A DNA stretch of 64,000 bases from Brachynemurus nebulosus. Its lineage: Eukaryota; Arthropoda; Insecta; Neuroptera; Myrmeleontidae. Shown one piece after another: positions 1 to 11,895 of this stretch. The stretch spans positions 167,311,498-167,375,497 of the forward strand of contig JAPWDM010000001.1 of assembly GCA_035578155.1 (NCBI GenBank), in the 5' to 3' direction. The notes under the pieces are model-generated. The model was not told where the DNA came from. It searched no databases and saw nothing but the letters and a program-made list of their open reading frames with translations. Each line of letters starts with the position of its first letter. The first letter of the stretch is position 1. Both the position numbers and the translations under genes were made by a program.

Positions 1-454
1 AATGTTGCAAGATAATTGTGACAATTTGTAAATTTGATATTTTGCAAACGTAATGTGTATGCCAATTTAAAATTTATTTAGCAGAACACAACTATACTCG
101 TATATGTATATAACATTTATAAAATAATTATTTATCGAATTTGTAACTAAACTGTTTTAATTATGCTATTAAAAGTAATTGTTATTATTACGTCAGTGAA
201 CACAGCCATGTAAATTTATTCCATTTATTCCAATAATTTTAGATGCAATAAAGAGGTTGGGGGGAGGGGGTTGTGTAATAGTTTTATAAAAAGCACTGAA
301 AAAAATTTGTTATATAAGGGGTGTAAAGCATATATAAATCTGGCTACGAAAACAGTGGGTAGATCTCACCGATGTAACTAATATTTGCCAATTAATTTGA
401 AACGAAACTGTTTTTTTAACAGAAAAAAATTGATGGTTAAAAAAGTGGCTCTTA
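1..454. other. AT-rich sequence, no gene seen
   Basis: Ordinary AT-rich sequence with a short G-run near 257-270. I see no coding region, RNA gene or element boundary before the hairpin-bearing arm that begins near 455. Short reading frames crossing 310-657 follow the inverted repeat and are not credible genes. Confidence 0.5.
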
Positions 455-960
455 ATAGTATATTGTGCAATAAGTGCGGGAAATTGTCGATTGCCCACGA
501 AAGCGAAGTTGAGCGCACGAACGTAGTGAGTGCGCTCATTCGCTTGAGTAGGGCAATCGACAATCCCGCACGAGTTGCACATACTATTTTTTATTACGAA
601 TTTCACATACTTTTTTTTATTATTATCATTGTTTTTGACATTTATATTACTTTTTAAAATAATATTTTTGAGTGTTCGTCTTTTTTTTTTCTGAATTAAT
701 TATCGTTTAAATTACTTTGTTGGTGGTTTCTATAGAAACAATTATGAAATATTTATTAAATGAAAAATTAAGAGGCGGCTTTGCGTGTTTTGATTAAATT
801 TTGCGTGTTTTATTGTCAATTTGCGTGTGGAAAGTTACTTTCCACACGCAAAAAAGTATGCGGGAAGAGTACAGTTGGCAAACAGCCATTTTGCGTACAG
901 AAATATGTGCGCCAAGTTAGTACTTCTCCCGCATGAGTAATAAAAAAAAATTTTTAATCC
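455..960 (+). repeat. Left arm of an inverted repeat pair, with three hairpins
   Basis: This ~0.5 kb stretch recurs as a reverse complement at about 8290-8786. It folds into three successive imperfect hairpins. The first (about 468-575) has outer arms reading TGCGGGAAATTGTCGATTGC and its partner, and an inner GAGCGCAC/GTGCGCTC pair. The second (about 823-849) is GCGTGTGGAAAG facing CTTTCCACACGC. The third (about 859-934) opens TGCGGGAAGAGTAC and closes GTACTTCTCCCGCA. The arms could be the terminal inverted repeats of a large foldback-type transposon. No transposase tied to this family is visible between them. Confidence 0.7.
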
Positions 961-1273
961 GGCTCTAATTATCTCATGTTTGTAAAATAAATTTTCTGTT
1001 TTTTAAAAAAGATCTGTGAAACACGTTTACTACCTAAACATGTTTACAAAATTTTATTGAATTTTAGTTATTAGACCGACTTCTCTTTAACCGGACGACA
1101 ATACACAAACGTTGTCCGCTTAGACAATTCATATATAGGTTGTTTCTCTACACAGTTTATTTTTATGTAAAAGTTAAAGTAGTTTTGTTAAAATAACTTT
1201 TTAAAGAATATTTTCTAGCTACATAATACTGACATCTAATTGTAAACTTGGAAATTATACATTCATATGTGTA
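961..1273. other. AT-rich sequence, no gene seen
   Basis: No coding potential or recognised repeat. It lies between the hairpin arm and the first piggyBac-type element. Confidence 0.4.
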
Positions 1274-1277
1274 TTAA

Positions 1278-2182
1278 CCCTAGAATCATACGTTGGTCTA
1301 CGAGAAACGTTACTCATACATCGACGTCGTTTTGACGGATGGACTTTTTACGGAGAGTTTTAGAGTTTATCTGCAAAAAACATTTTTTTTACATAACAAT
1401 ACTACAAAAGCGAACAAAATATTTAAAAAAATTGGATTTGGAAAAATTTCTTAATGTAAATATTTATTAAGTTTTTTAATTTTTTTATCAAAGCATATTT
1501 TCATTATAAAAATTAAAAAAGTAGATAAATACATCAATTGTAATAATTAATTTATGAACTATTATGAGTCAGTGGACATGTGTGACTTTACAGAATGTGA
1601 AATTTCTCAGTCATAAATATTCCTATAGATATGTAGTTATTTCCCCATTAGGCACATTTGTAAATTTTCTAAAATTTGTTAGTAATTTTTCGAATAGGAT
1701 CTCAAAAAATAATAAAAATTAAAATATTTTCCACAAAATAAATTGCTAATCTTTTATTAAGTCATTCGAAATGCATTCTTTAGTTTTCGATTCAATATAT
1801 TAAAACTTCAGTATTATGTCGTCTCTATAAGTCAAACAGCTGTAATCATCTTTCACATTATCATAATCATTGAATAAATTAATTATAACATCCATATCTT
1901 TAATAAATTAAAAAAAAAAAAATAGGAAAACTTTTATATGTAGTGTACAAAATCTTCAAAAAAAACATACGTTAATCATACATCGACGTCCTTTTGACGG
2001 ACACTATTTCAATACAAACAAAACGGCAATGACTATAAACAAAATAAATATATGTGGTGTGTTATAATAACAAATAAGTTAGATAACAGAAATCTCACAG
2101 CAAACAAGTAACAACAAGTCGTAGTATTGGAGCAGGTAGAGAAGTTCGTACGTCGTTTTGACGTGTACGTATGATTCTAGGG
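1278..2182. mobile_element. Non-autonomous piggyBac-type element, copy 1 (TTAA flanks)
   Basis: A 905-bp element starting CCCTAGAATCATACGT and ending ACGTATGATTCTAGGG, bounded on both sides by TTAA (1274-1277 and 2183-2186). Terminal CCYTAGA-type repeats with a TTAA duplication are diagnostic of the piggyBac superfamily. Subterminal ACGTCGTTTTGACG-type words occur near both ends. There is no reading frame for a DDD transposase, so it would depend on an enzyme made elsewhere. Homologous copies lie at 13340-14246 and 59481-60380, both inverted relative to this one. Confidence 0.92.
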
Positions 2183-2317
2183 TTAATAATTTTTATTATT
2201 GTTATTATCATATACTTATGTTAACTTCCAAAATAATGCCTGTATATGTTAAATATTGAAAATTTGTTTACATAAAAATATTGTTTATTTTAAAAATATT
2301 CTCACGAAGACTGTATA

Positions 2318-2576
2318 TCAGCGCTTCAGAGGTATACTATGTTAAGTCACAATTTTTTCTAAGTTACATCAAAATCATAATTTCAGAAAAAATAAAAAGT
2401 TTTTGTTTAAGAATATTACAGTTTTTTATCTATCGTTTAAGAACAATATGTCAGTAAAACAATAAGATAATATAATTATGCTATCCAAGGTGCGGTAGTT
2501 TCTAAGTATCATTAAAGCACGTCTCCTGAAAGATTTTACTTTTGTAACTTAACATACTTTACCTCCGAGGCGCTGA
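2318..2576. mobile_element. Small TA-flanked MITE with ~35-bp inverted ends
   Basis: The left end TCAGCGCTTCAGAGGTATAC matches the inverse of the right end, GTAC-less but clear (TACTTTACCTCCGAGGCGCTGA), through AGTATGTTAAGT and further in. Both sides carry TA (2316-2317 and 2577-2578), as expected of Tc1/mariner-type insertion. It is 259 bp with no coding capacity. The superfamily is inferred from the TA duplication only. Confidence 0.72.
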
Positions 2577-2793
2577 TATGTGAACATAAACACATAAACA
2601 CTGTCCCCTTAAAGAATGTCCGCTTAAAGGATAGGTCGTGTAAAATTATTTTGTACCTTTGATATTAAGAAGGTATTCATGCCTAATTTAGTCAGGGCTG
2701 TACTTAGAAAAATTTTGAAATATCATGTAGCCAGTCAATTTGCGATTTTCTCAAATTATTAATTCCAAAAAAATTCCTGTAGTTTTAGTGTCT

Positions 2794-2851
2794 ACAGGGT
2801 GCTATGCGTTACCCCTCAAAAGGACGAGAGTTATTTATTTTACACCCTGTA
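2794..2851. repeat. Short TACAGGGTG/CACCCTGTA inverted repeat
   Basis: TACAGGGTG at 2794 and CACCCTGTA at 2843-2851 form a short inverted pair. ACAGGGTG ends are common on insect Tc1/mariner-like MITEs, so this may be a collapsed remnant. It is short enough that chance cannot be excluded. Confidence 0.35.
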
Positions 2852-3015
2852 TACGAATAGTCAAATCGTCGCCTTCCAGGCATAAGGTCATATCTTATTT
2901 TTAGTGATTCTTTAGTAGTGCAGAGAAACAAGAACTACTGTTACATTTTGTTTTGTAAATCATAAACGAATATGGGTAGGTACTTGAAGAATATTAGTCT
3001 GCAAATACATTTGTA

Positions 3016-3854
3016 CACGGAGAGAAAAATCATATAATTTTTGTAGATAAAATTTCAGAAAAATTACCATGCTCTCTTTTAATGCGTGCGCGATCGATGA
3101 CCAAAATAAAAAATATGTGTGTTTGGTCGATGACCAAAATAAAATTTAATGTGCTAACACAACTTCTATCACACTCTTATACATATATGTTATAGTTTAA
3201 TTCTTGTTGTCGTACTCTTTCATTTGCGCATCTGACCCGCAACCTTATGTTGCTTAGGCTGTACCTGTAAAAACTTCGAAGATGCCCGATCTTTTCCGAC
3301 CTTGGATTTTTTATGATCCATACAAAAATGATTGGCAACAATATATTCATTTACTGAAGATAGTGGAGTAACAAAATGATAAATTAAACGATGACCATCC
3401 ATCAAGACATTCTAATGAATACTGCTTCGACAGCACACGACACCACACCATCTGACCAGCTACTTGCAGTACCACCAGTCCTGCTATGTGACCTTCATAT
3501 ATGATTGTCTTGATACTTTCTGCAGCTTGCCTCGCTGTGTGACAGCGTTGATACCTTCTCCTTCTTTCTTTCTACTATTAGCTTCTTTTATTCTTTTCTA
3601 CTTTTCTTCTATTTTAAGACAGCATGGTAATTTTTGTAAGAAAAGCAATTAAACTGTCGGCAATGGAACTTTTTACTGTGCTGTTTTACAAATTTTACGG
3701 AGCTAATATTACGGAAAGAATATTCTATCCTTTAAATTTTCTATGATTAATTATAATTTTTATATTTTTACCGTACAAAATTGAATATGTTCGCCTTTTA
3801 CACGTCGATTGTAGTGCTGAGCACAGTAATTTTTATATGAATTTTCTCTCTGTG
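3016..3854 (-). mobile_element. TA-flanked element with long inverted ends, copy A
   Basis: An 839-bp element with termini CACGGAGAGAAAAATCATA and the inverse of CACAGAGAGAAAATTCATA, flanked by TA (3014-3015, 3855-3856). Inner parts of the ends also pair (ATTACCATGCTCTC... with ...AGCATGGTAATTTTTG). A near-full-length second copy lies inverted at 54279-55114, also between TA dinucleotides. A Tc1/mariner-type origin is inferred from the TA duplication. It contains a short reading frame shared by both copies (see 3220-3405). Confidence 0.85.
3220..3405 (-). pseudogene. Short conserved reading frame inside the TA-flanked element, copy A
   Basis: A 61-residue frame whose C-terminal 57 residues align with the frame at 54658-54921 in the sister element. 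Shared stretches are HRLI.HFVT, EYIV.NHFCM, SKFLQV and PKQHKVA.QMRK, ending at the same stop. A length difference in the middle (about 6 codons) keeps the frame, which is suggestive of an ancestral exon. I do not recognise the family. It could be a leftover of a transposase or of a captured host exon, or simply sequence conserved because the copies are young. There is no evidence that it is expressed. Confidence 0.35.
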
Positions 3855-3856
3855 TA

Positions 3857-5488
3857 CCTTAGGTTCAAAATAAAACAAAATCTAACAGTAGTTTTTGTTT
3901 TTCTGCTGTCCTAAAGAAATATTACCTTGAGTCTACACTTTTGTACACTAATTCAGGATTTGAAACTTTACGGCCCAAAATAAAAATCTTCATAATGCAG
4001 CGCTTGCGCACGTATCCGATTTCCAGGTTATTTTTCCCTTTCAAAACACTTAACAAAAAAAAAAAAAATATTCGTCAAAATTCTGTACAAAATCCGCACC
4101 TTAGTGCTTTTCCGTAGATATCCATCTTGATAGTTTTACAAGCATTATAATTTCGGATCATTCTTGAGGTCCTAGAACTGTGCAGAACCATTCTGAACTC
4201 GTGTTAATATTTTCTTAGCCTCAATAATATTTGAACCAATTTTAATTTCACTTTATTTAAATCTCGACTAATTGTAGCAAAATTTATTTTTTTTATTAAA
4301 TATAATTTTTGTTCCCAGTACTTTGAATTTTCCTATTTTGGATGTAAGTTGCTGAAAATTGAATTACACCACAAACATTTTTGGCTGAGAAACAGATTCA
4401 TCAAACAAAGCGTTTCCACTGCGATTCTTTGAAAGTTTCACGAAACAATTTGCATGAATACAAACGTTTTAGTCTCTTTTCTCTCTCTAAAAGTTTGTTG
4501 AATTAAACTCTTTCAAAATGAATCACAGGATTTTACTCGAATCACATGATACTGAGTCCATCATTTCAGCTCGGATCACGTAGTGCACAAATGGCCTTAA
4601 ACTTAATTTAATGAAAACTATAAGTTTCCCAGTAAAACGTAATGATACTGGGAATCAATAATTAAATTCTTAGTAACTGAGCTTAGTATTTCCTAGAAAT
4701 TATTTTGTTTCTTCTCATAAGTGAAATAATATTAAATTATTGGTATAATTTCAATCTATATTGATTTATAACATTGCGAATATAATACACGTGGGAAATC
4801 ACTGTATCAAAAAAATACAAGGTATATGACTATATGTGGCACTTCCGCATCTATAAATTATTTTTTAATATTTAATAATTTAATCTTCGGCTGTTTCTGA
4901 ATATATTCCCATTCGATTTATTTGCCTCGTTAGTATTTCATATGATCATTGATTTACTTTTAATTTCAAATGTTATCGAGTGCCTGTGAAACATTATTAA
5001 TGTATGGTGGACTTTTGTTCGCATTTTAAACACACATCAATATTCATATGTTCACCTAGTGTCCAGCTTTAACTGATCCTTGAAGACTCGATTTACTTTG
5101 GCATGTATGGCCAATTCATTATGTTAATTAAAATTCACATAGTGTTTGAAAAATTTTCAAATTGGATTGGCTCTGACTCGAACCCGGCTCTCTTAATTGC
5201 TAGCCAAGCGCCTATTTCAAATTTTACCCTCAATTTTATTGTTAAGACCCCTTTGGATTTGAGTACGTTGGTAGGAAAACCTTTAAAAATAAAGGCTTGT
5301 GTCAAATTAAGTCTTTTTTCTAGCTGTTATAGTTTTCGAGTAGTAATATAAAATTTAATGTTTACTCCTATTTTGAGACTTGATTTCACCCCTTAAATGG
5401 CTTTTATGGCAGATAAAAAAATACGCGTCTATTATTTCTATTTGTTCTGTACATTTACCAAATCTGATCAAAATCGGGAATCATCACT
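3857..5488. other. Mostly unannotated AT-rich stretch
   Basis: No gene is supported. A small hairpin (CCCAGTA...TACTGGG) lies near 4628-4652. At 5165-5185, read on the minus strand, there is a GGGTTCGAGTC word like a tRNA/SINE B box, but no convincing cloverleaf surrounds it. Confidence 0.4.
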
Positions 5489-5551
5489 TCAGGACCGCCT
5501 ACAATTTGCTAGACAATATACCGCACTCGGACTGAAAATGATTAGAAAAAC

Positions 5552-5810
5552 ATCGTCGGCCATCTCACGAATGGTCGTATCTCATTTTCGTATCTCTATT
5601 CAAATTTTGAGTTGCGACACCGACAGTATTTACTCAGCATTTTAAATAGGTCTCGCGAACGCTTGTGTCCCTAGTTTTTGCCGTTTAGAAACTGTATTGA
5701 TGAACGGTTTAAACGTTTCTCACTTGGACTTCGAATAATTGCTCACAAATCGTCATAAATGGAGAAATCAGGAGAAATGAGATACGACCATTCGTGAGAT
5801 GACCGACGAC
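5552..5810. repeat. 36-bp inverted duplication inside the Tc1 remnant
   Basis: Bases 5552-5587 recur as a reverse complement at 5775-5810 with one difference (35 of 36 by eye), separated by 187 bp. One side reads in the transposase sense just before the first catalytic block, so the other is an inverted copy. This is the footprint expected of a template switch or a small inversion-duplication. Confidence 0.75.
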
Positions 5811-6051
5811 ATACTCTTTATAGATGAGTCCCGTTTCGCATTGCATGCACAAAATGGGTATACTCGAGTTTATCGTAGGCCCGGGGAGATTGTTGAAAGG
5901 GTACAATTCGGAGACGGCTTAGTAACAGTATGGGGTAGGATTTCTTTAAAGACAAAAACAGAACTCCACAGTTTCAACAGAGCACCTTTGAATGCAGATT
6001 TCTATATCACTGAAATTTTACAGAACTATGTATACAATACTTACCATTACT

Positions 6052-6310
6052 CAGAGGCGTAGCGAAGGGGGTGCAAAGGGGTCTATCATGCACCGGGTAC
6101 CACTCGCGAGGGGCGCCAAATATGCGCCAAAGGGAGGCGTCAAATTTGCCCAAAGGCGGCAGGTCTGGGAGGCGCTAAAAATTAGGTATGAGAATAGGAT
6201 TTTTTTTTGCTCGTCACTTGTTTTTTGGGAGGAAAAAACAGTATTTTTTTCTACAGGGGCGCCAATAAAGTGTAGTGCCCCGGACGCCGGTTATGGTCAC
6301 TACGCCACTG
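6052..6310. mobile_element. hAT-type MITE nested in the Tc1 remnant
   Basis: A 259-bp GC-richer element with ends CAGAGGCGTAGCGA and the inverse of CAGTGGCGTAGTGA (12 of 14 match), flanked by a perfect 8-bp duplication CCATTACT (6044-6051, 6311-6318). Eight-base duplications with CAG...CTG ends are typical of hAT elements. It split the Tc1 transposase between the TEILQNYV and ENFILM segments. It has no coding capacity. Confidence 0.9.
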
Positions 6311-7234
6311 CCATTACTGGCGAAAATTTCATTTTAATGCACCATAATGCAAGACCGTATATAGCTGATTGTGTCGTACAATACCTTCAAGAAGTTGATA
6401 TTCTTTTCGGATGTGCTTGACAGGCGTTTAAGACGGTGAACTTACAAGAATTACAAAATGCTCTTGTAGAAACATGGGGGGGGGGGATATCCCTAGAAGT
6501 TGGGAGAAATTTAATTAGAAGTAAGCTGTGAAAGTTCGGAGCAGTTATTCAGGCCAGGGGAGGGAATACCCGCAATTAGAATTCTCTGTTTTGAAAAAAA
6601 AGCTACAGAAAAATGTTTGTTAAATTTATGTAATAACTGTAAATTTCGTATTTTTCAGAAAAATTAAAGATGTTGAAAAGTAAAGAAATGTTATTGGGAA
6701 ACAAATAAGATCAATTTTCAAGGTACGCCAGTTTTTTTGTAGAGCAGTGTATATTCTGTATATATTCAACTGTTTTTACCACAGAAGCGTCCATGTTTAT
6801 TACCTGTATCGGTATGTCATACAGTGTTAAAGTATTTGAAAATCATTTGAATAATGTTTTAATCAAATATTATGAAAAGTTCAATAAACTGTAAACCATA
6901 TATTGCATATATTCATATTTATAGTCATAAGTTTGATCCAACATTACCCTTTTTATTATTATTATTATAATATGTGTAACCCGATAATTAAAAAGTTTAA
7001 TGTGACTAATTATTTAAATTAGAAAAGTTTGAAATGGAACTGTATATTATGCCATGCATGATGACCAATATGAAAAATGTATTAATTTTAAATTTTACAA
7101 AGCTAATCAATAATATGACTGATATGAGTATATACCGGGTGATCCAGGAGAATAATAAGTAATTTGGAACATAATTAATATTGATTAGAGACTCACAGAA
7201 TTTACCGAATGGCGCCAATCAGCAAGCGAAATTT

Positions 7235-7935
7235 AATTTAAATTAGATAGCGTTGTTAGGTAATGAATTACGTACTTGAAATCATTAAGAAATTCACAGT
7301 TGTAGACAAGGCCGGATTATCCAATAGGCCAAGGTAGGCCACATTGACGTTTTTTTTTTTTTTTACTTGTCAGTAATTTTTTTAGAGGAACCTCAAAAAA
7401 GGTAAGAAATCTTTCTTATTTTTGAGCAAAAGATGGGGCGGCTTTTCTCACAGTGCCTAGGGGCGACACTTAGGGTTAATCTGGCCCTGTTTGTAGACAA
7501 AGGCAAAAAGTTTGTACACTGTAAACTTCAGTTTGAATGATTTATCCACAGATCACAGTACCTAGCACTTGATATTATCTATATAATTTCAGAAAATAAT
7601 AACATTTAAATAATTTTTTTTTAATTTTTCTGATTTTAAATTATCTGGGAGAGCAAGAAATAATATATACGCCCAAGGAACTAAAAAAATTACTTTTAGA
7701 CCCAAGGGATTGAAAAATTATTTTGCTCCCGCTTTTAAATGAAATAGCGTTGCTAGGTAATTGAAAATAATAAACAAACTCAAACTTGTAGATAAAGACA
7801 AACAGTTATATTGTATTGTACAGTTCGACTGATTTATCCAAAGTATACTTGATGGAATATTATTACATACAATTTGAATGACATTTAAGTAATTTTTTTT
7901 AATCTTTATAATTTGTTATCCGGAATTGCAAGAAA
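7235..7935. repeat. Tandem duplication, second unit lacking the MITE
   Basis: The segment starting at ~7243 (ATAGCGTTGTTAGGTAAT) recurs at ~7743 (ATAGCGTTGCTAGGTAAT). The homology continues through TTGTAGA, ACAGTT/ACTTCAGTTTGA, GATTTATCCA and CTTGAT, and into ATTTAAGTAATTTTTTT and AAGAAAT.TATA. The first unit carries a hAT MITE (7307-7489) and the second retains the uninterrupted TTGTAGATAAAG. A small palindromic segment (GGGAGAGCAA...TTGCTCCC, ~7648-7730) separates the units. Confidence 0.65.
7307..7489. mobile_element. hAT-type MITE
   Basis: A 183-bp element with ends CAAGGCCGGATTA and the inverse of CAGGGCCAGATTA. The flanking 8-mers are GTTGTAGA (7299-7306) and TTTGTAGA (7490-7497), a target duplication with one later change. 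The second unit of the surrounding duplication (TTGTAGATAAAG near 7790) shows the same site without the insertion, which supports the boundaries independently. It is non-coding. Confidence 0.85.
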
Positions 7936-7938
7936 TTG

Positions 7939-8068
7939 TATATACACCACAGGACAAACGTGCTGTTTTTTATCCCTCGTGTGATTTGTTGCCCTCGGGC
8001 CTTTACATGCCTTCTGGCAACAAACTTCACACTCGGGATTAAAGCTCACACTTTAGTCCCTTGGTGTA
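7939..8068. repeat. ~130-bp imperfect palindrome
   Basis: Left-side words ATACACCACAGGAC, ATCCCTCGTGTGA and TTTGTTGCC pair with GGCAACAAA, TCACACTCGGGAT and GTCCCTTGGTGTAT on the right, around a ~22-nt loop (8000-8022). It lies close to the right hairpin arm and resembles the hairpins there in style, so it may belong to the same large element. Confidence 0.65.
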
Positions 8069-8289
8069 TAGCATACTATTTATTCGAGTACTCTACTAAT
8101 GGTCCCTGAGTTCGGCCTCATTAGTATGTGTTACTACTGGAGAAGCTATAAAGATCAGTTGGAGATATAGGGAGCGATGTTAAACTTATTTGCTAGCTGC
8201 ACAAGATTTGCTTGATGTACACTACTTTCAATATTAAAATTAAGTATGTATTAAGTATGTAAAAGTATGTATTTCTGAGTTACAAAAAA

Positions 8290-8786
8290 AATTTTTTATT
8301 ACTCATACGGGAGAAGTACTAACTTGGCGCACACATTTCTGTACGCAAAATAGCTGTTTGCCCACTGTACTCTTCCCACATACTTTTTTGCGTGCGGAAA
8401 GTAACTTTACACGCGTAAATTGACAATAAAACACGCAAGATTTAATCAAAACACGCAAAGCCGCCTCTTGATTTTTCATTTAATAAATATTTCATAATTA
8501 TTTCTATAGAAACCACCAACAGAGTAGTTTAAACGATAATTAATTCAGAAAAAAAAGACGAACACTTAAAAATATTATTTTAAAAAGTAATAAAAATTTC
8601 AAAAATAGTAATAATAATTGAAAAAAGTATGTGAAATTCGTAATAAAAAATAGTATGTGCAACTCGTGCGGGATTGTCGATTGCCCACTCAAGCGAATAA
8701 GCGCACGAACGTAGTGATTGCGCTCAACTTCGTTTTCATGGGCAATCGACAATTTCCCGCACTTATTGCACAATATACTATTTTTT
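8290..8786 (-). repeat. Right arm of the hairpin-bearing inverted repeat pair
   Basis: Reverse complement of 455-960, with the same three hairpins: the GCGGGA...TCCCGC pair around 8312-8385, GCGTGCGGAAAGT facing ACTTTACACGCG at ~8391-8416, and the long GCAATCGACAAT hairpin at ~8660-8775. Identity is high with scattered differences. Together the arms enclose 7.3 kb of nested elements. Short reading frames here are a by-product of the palindrome. Confidence 0.7.
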
Positions 8787-9400
8787 GTACTTACATTATA
8801 ATATAGACGTTATATTTATAAAATCGATTTTTATCGATAATTAGGAACTTTAATAGTCGAACATGTGGGAATGACTTGATGAATTCGCGGATTGTATAAA
8901 AAGTGTTTCGTTGTATTGTATAAATAACTAAGTATCATTTTTAAATAAATCATTGTGTTAAAATATGTACTAGTCTTTCTGGATCATTCTGTACGCTTCA
9001 GTTTACAGAGAATATAATTATTATTGATGTAAAATTTGTATAGCATTATATTCATAACTGGCGAACGAACAGAGCATTAAAATTTTGAATTGTCGATGCA
9101 TGAATGATATACCTACCTCGCATAGCATATTAATTAGCAATATGGACAGAGTATGCAGGAAATGTAATTAATATTAAATCATCATTAGTGAATCAAATGA
9201 CCTACAAAACATGCAAATTACTTCATCCACATTCAATGTTTATATAGGTGTGTCCACCATCTCCCTTGTTGGCTATAATTTTTTGATGTGTATTTTAAAA
9301 ATTTCCCGTCAATATGCATGGGAGACGTTAAAAAAATAATAACTAAAGAAGTAAAGAGTAAATGATTTTCAACCATTATAGGCTATCCATCTATATGTCG
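8787..9400. other. AT-rich sequence, no gene seen
   Basis: No coding region or recognised repeat outside the arm boundary. Confidence 0.4.
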
Positions 9401-9402
9401 AT

Positions 9403-9500
9403 GGCATTGGGTAGTAAAGTCACGGTGAATGTGGATCATTGGGTAGTAAGGTCATGGTGATTATGGAGTATCAGTGGGGTAATTCCATGGTCACTTACAT
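9403..9500. repeat. 32-bp minisatellite, locus 1
   Basis: Two units of 32 bp start at 9405 and 9437 with CATTGGGTAGTAA, followed by a degraded third (CAGTGGGGTAATT). Unit A reads GTAAAGTCACGGTGAATG and unit B GTAAGGTCATGGTGATTA. The same A/B pair recurs at 12785-12950. Confidence 0.8.
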
Positions 9501-10120
9501 TACAATTTAATTTAAAATTGGGATTAAAATCTTTTGAATTTTCGTATTTAACGAGTAAATCCACTAAAATTTAGTGAAATTAAATTTAATACATTACTCA
9601 AAAAGGAACATAATTTTTCATCTTGTACACAATGAGAATTTTCTGTTCCATTTTGATAACAAACAGCTTCATTTAAGTAAATTTAAACAAATAATGTTTC
9701 AATAAATTATTTTAATAATAAATTTCATAAAATATTATATATTTTTGATAAAAATGTAACTTTTAATCGGTCACTTACATTACAGTCACTTTAAAACAAG
9801 TTTTATTAAAAAGTAAGTGGTTTATTAGTTTGATTTTTTGGAAAATATGATAGATAACAAAGATAAAAGTTTATTTTTAGTAATAAAAAAATTTCTGCCG
9901 GTTTTGATAGCCCCCATTACTCGAATTCGTAGCTTGACAAGAAATCAAAATAATACTCAAAACGAGTATAGTAATTATTAGAAAAAGCATAAAGAAAAAG
10001 GTAAATTTAGCTGTATTTTAATATTTACTTGAAAAAAATCACAAGTTACAATATTTTTTTTTATTAAGTAATAGATTTTTAAGCTAAATTTACAAAATAA
10101 AAACAATTAAAGGTAAAAAT
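9501..10120. other. AT-rich stretch with a short direct repeat
   Basis: The words GGTCACTTACATTACA at ~9489 and ~9769 are direct repeats 280 bp apart. No gene is supported. Confidence 0.4.
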
Positions 10121-10123
10121 ATT

Positions 10124-11895
<1,772 letters not shown>

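Larger units (their letters stand above)
5489..6750 (+). pseudogene. Degraded Tc1/mariner-family transposase remnant
   Basis: Pieces of a Tc1-type transposase run left to right. RLQFARQY at ~5493 belongs to the region ahead of the catalytic domain. LFIDESRFALHAQNGY (5814-5861) contains the first catalytic Asp of the DDE/D triad. VWGRIS at ~5928 and ENFILMHHNARP (6321-6357) carry the second Asp region, where the expected D-N-A-R-P aspartate is replaced by His. NLQELQNALVETWG follows at ~6440. A Tc1-like 3' end (AGAGCAGTG then TA at 6750-6751) closes it. It is non-functional: frameshifts, a short snap-back inversion at 5552-5810 and a hAT MITE at 6052-6310 all break it. The N-terminal DNA-binding region and the 5' end were not found. 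Confidence 0.85.

Noticed and set aside
5155..5225. B-box-like GGGTTCGAGTC on the minus strand
   Set aside because: The stem does not pair well and no A box is placed correctly; kept only as a note.
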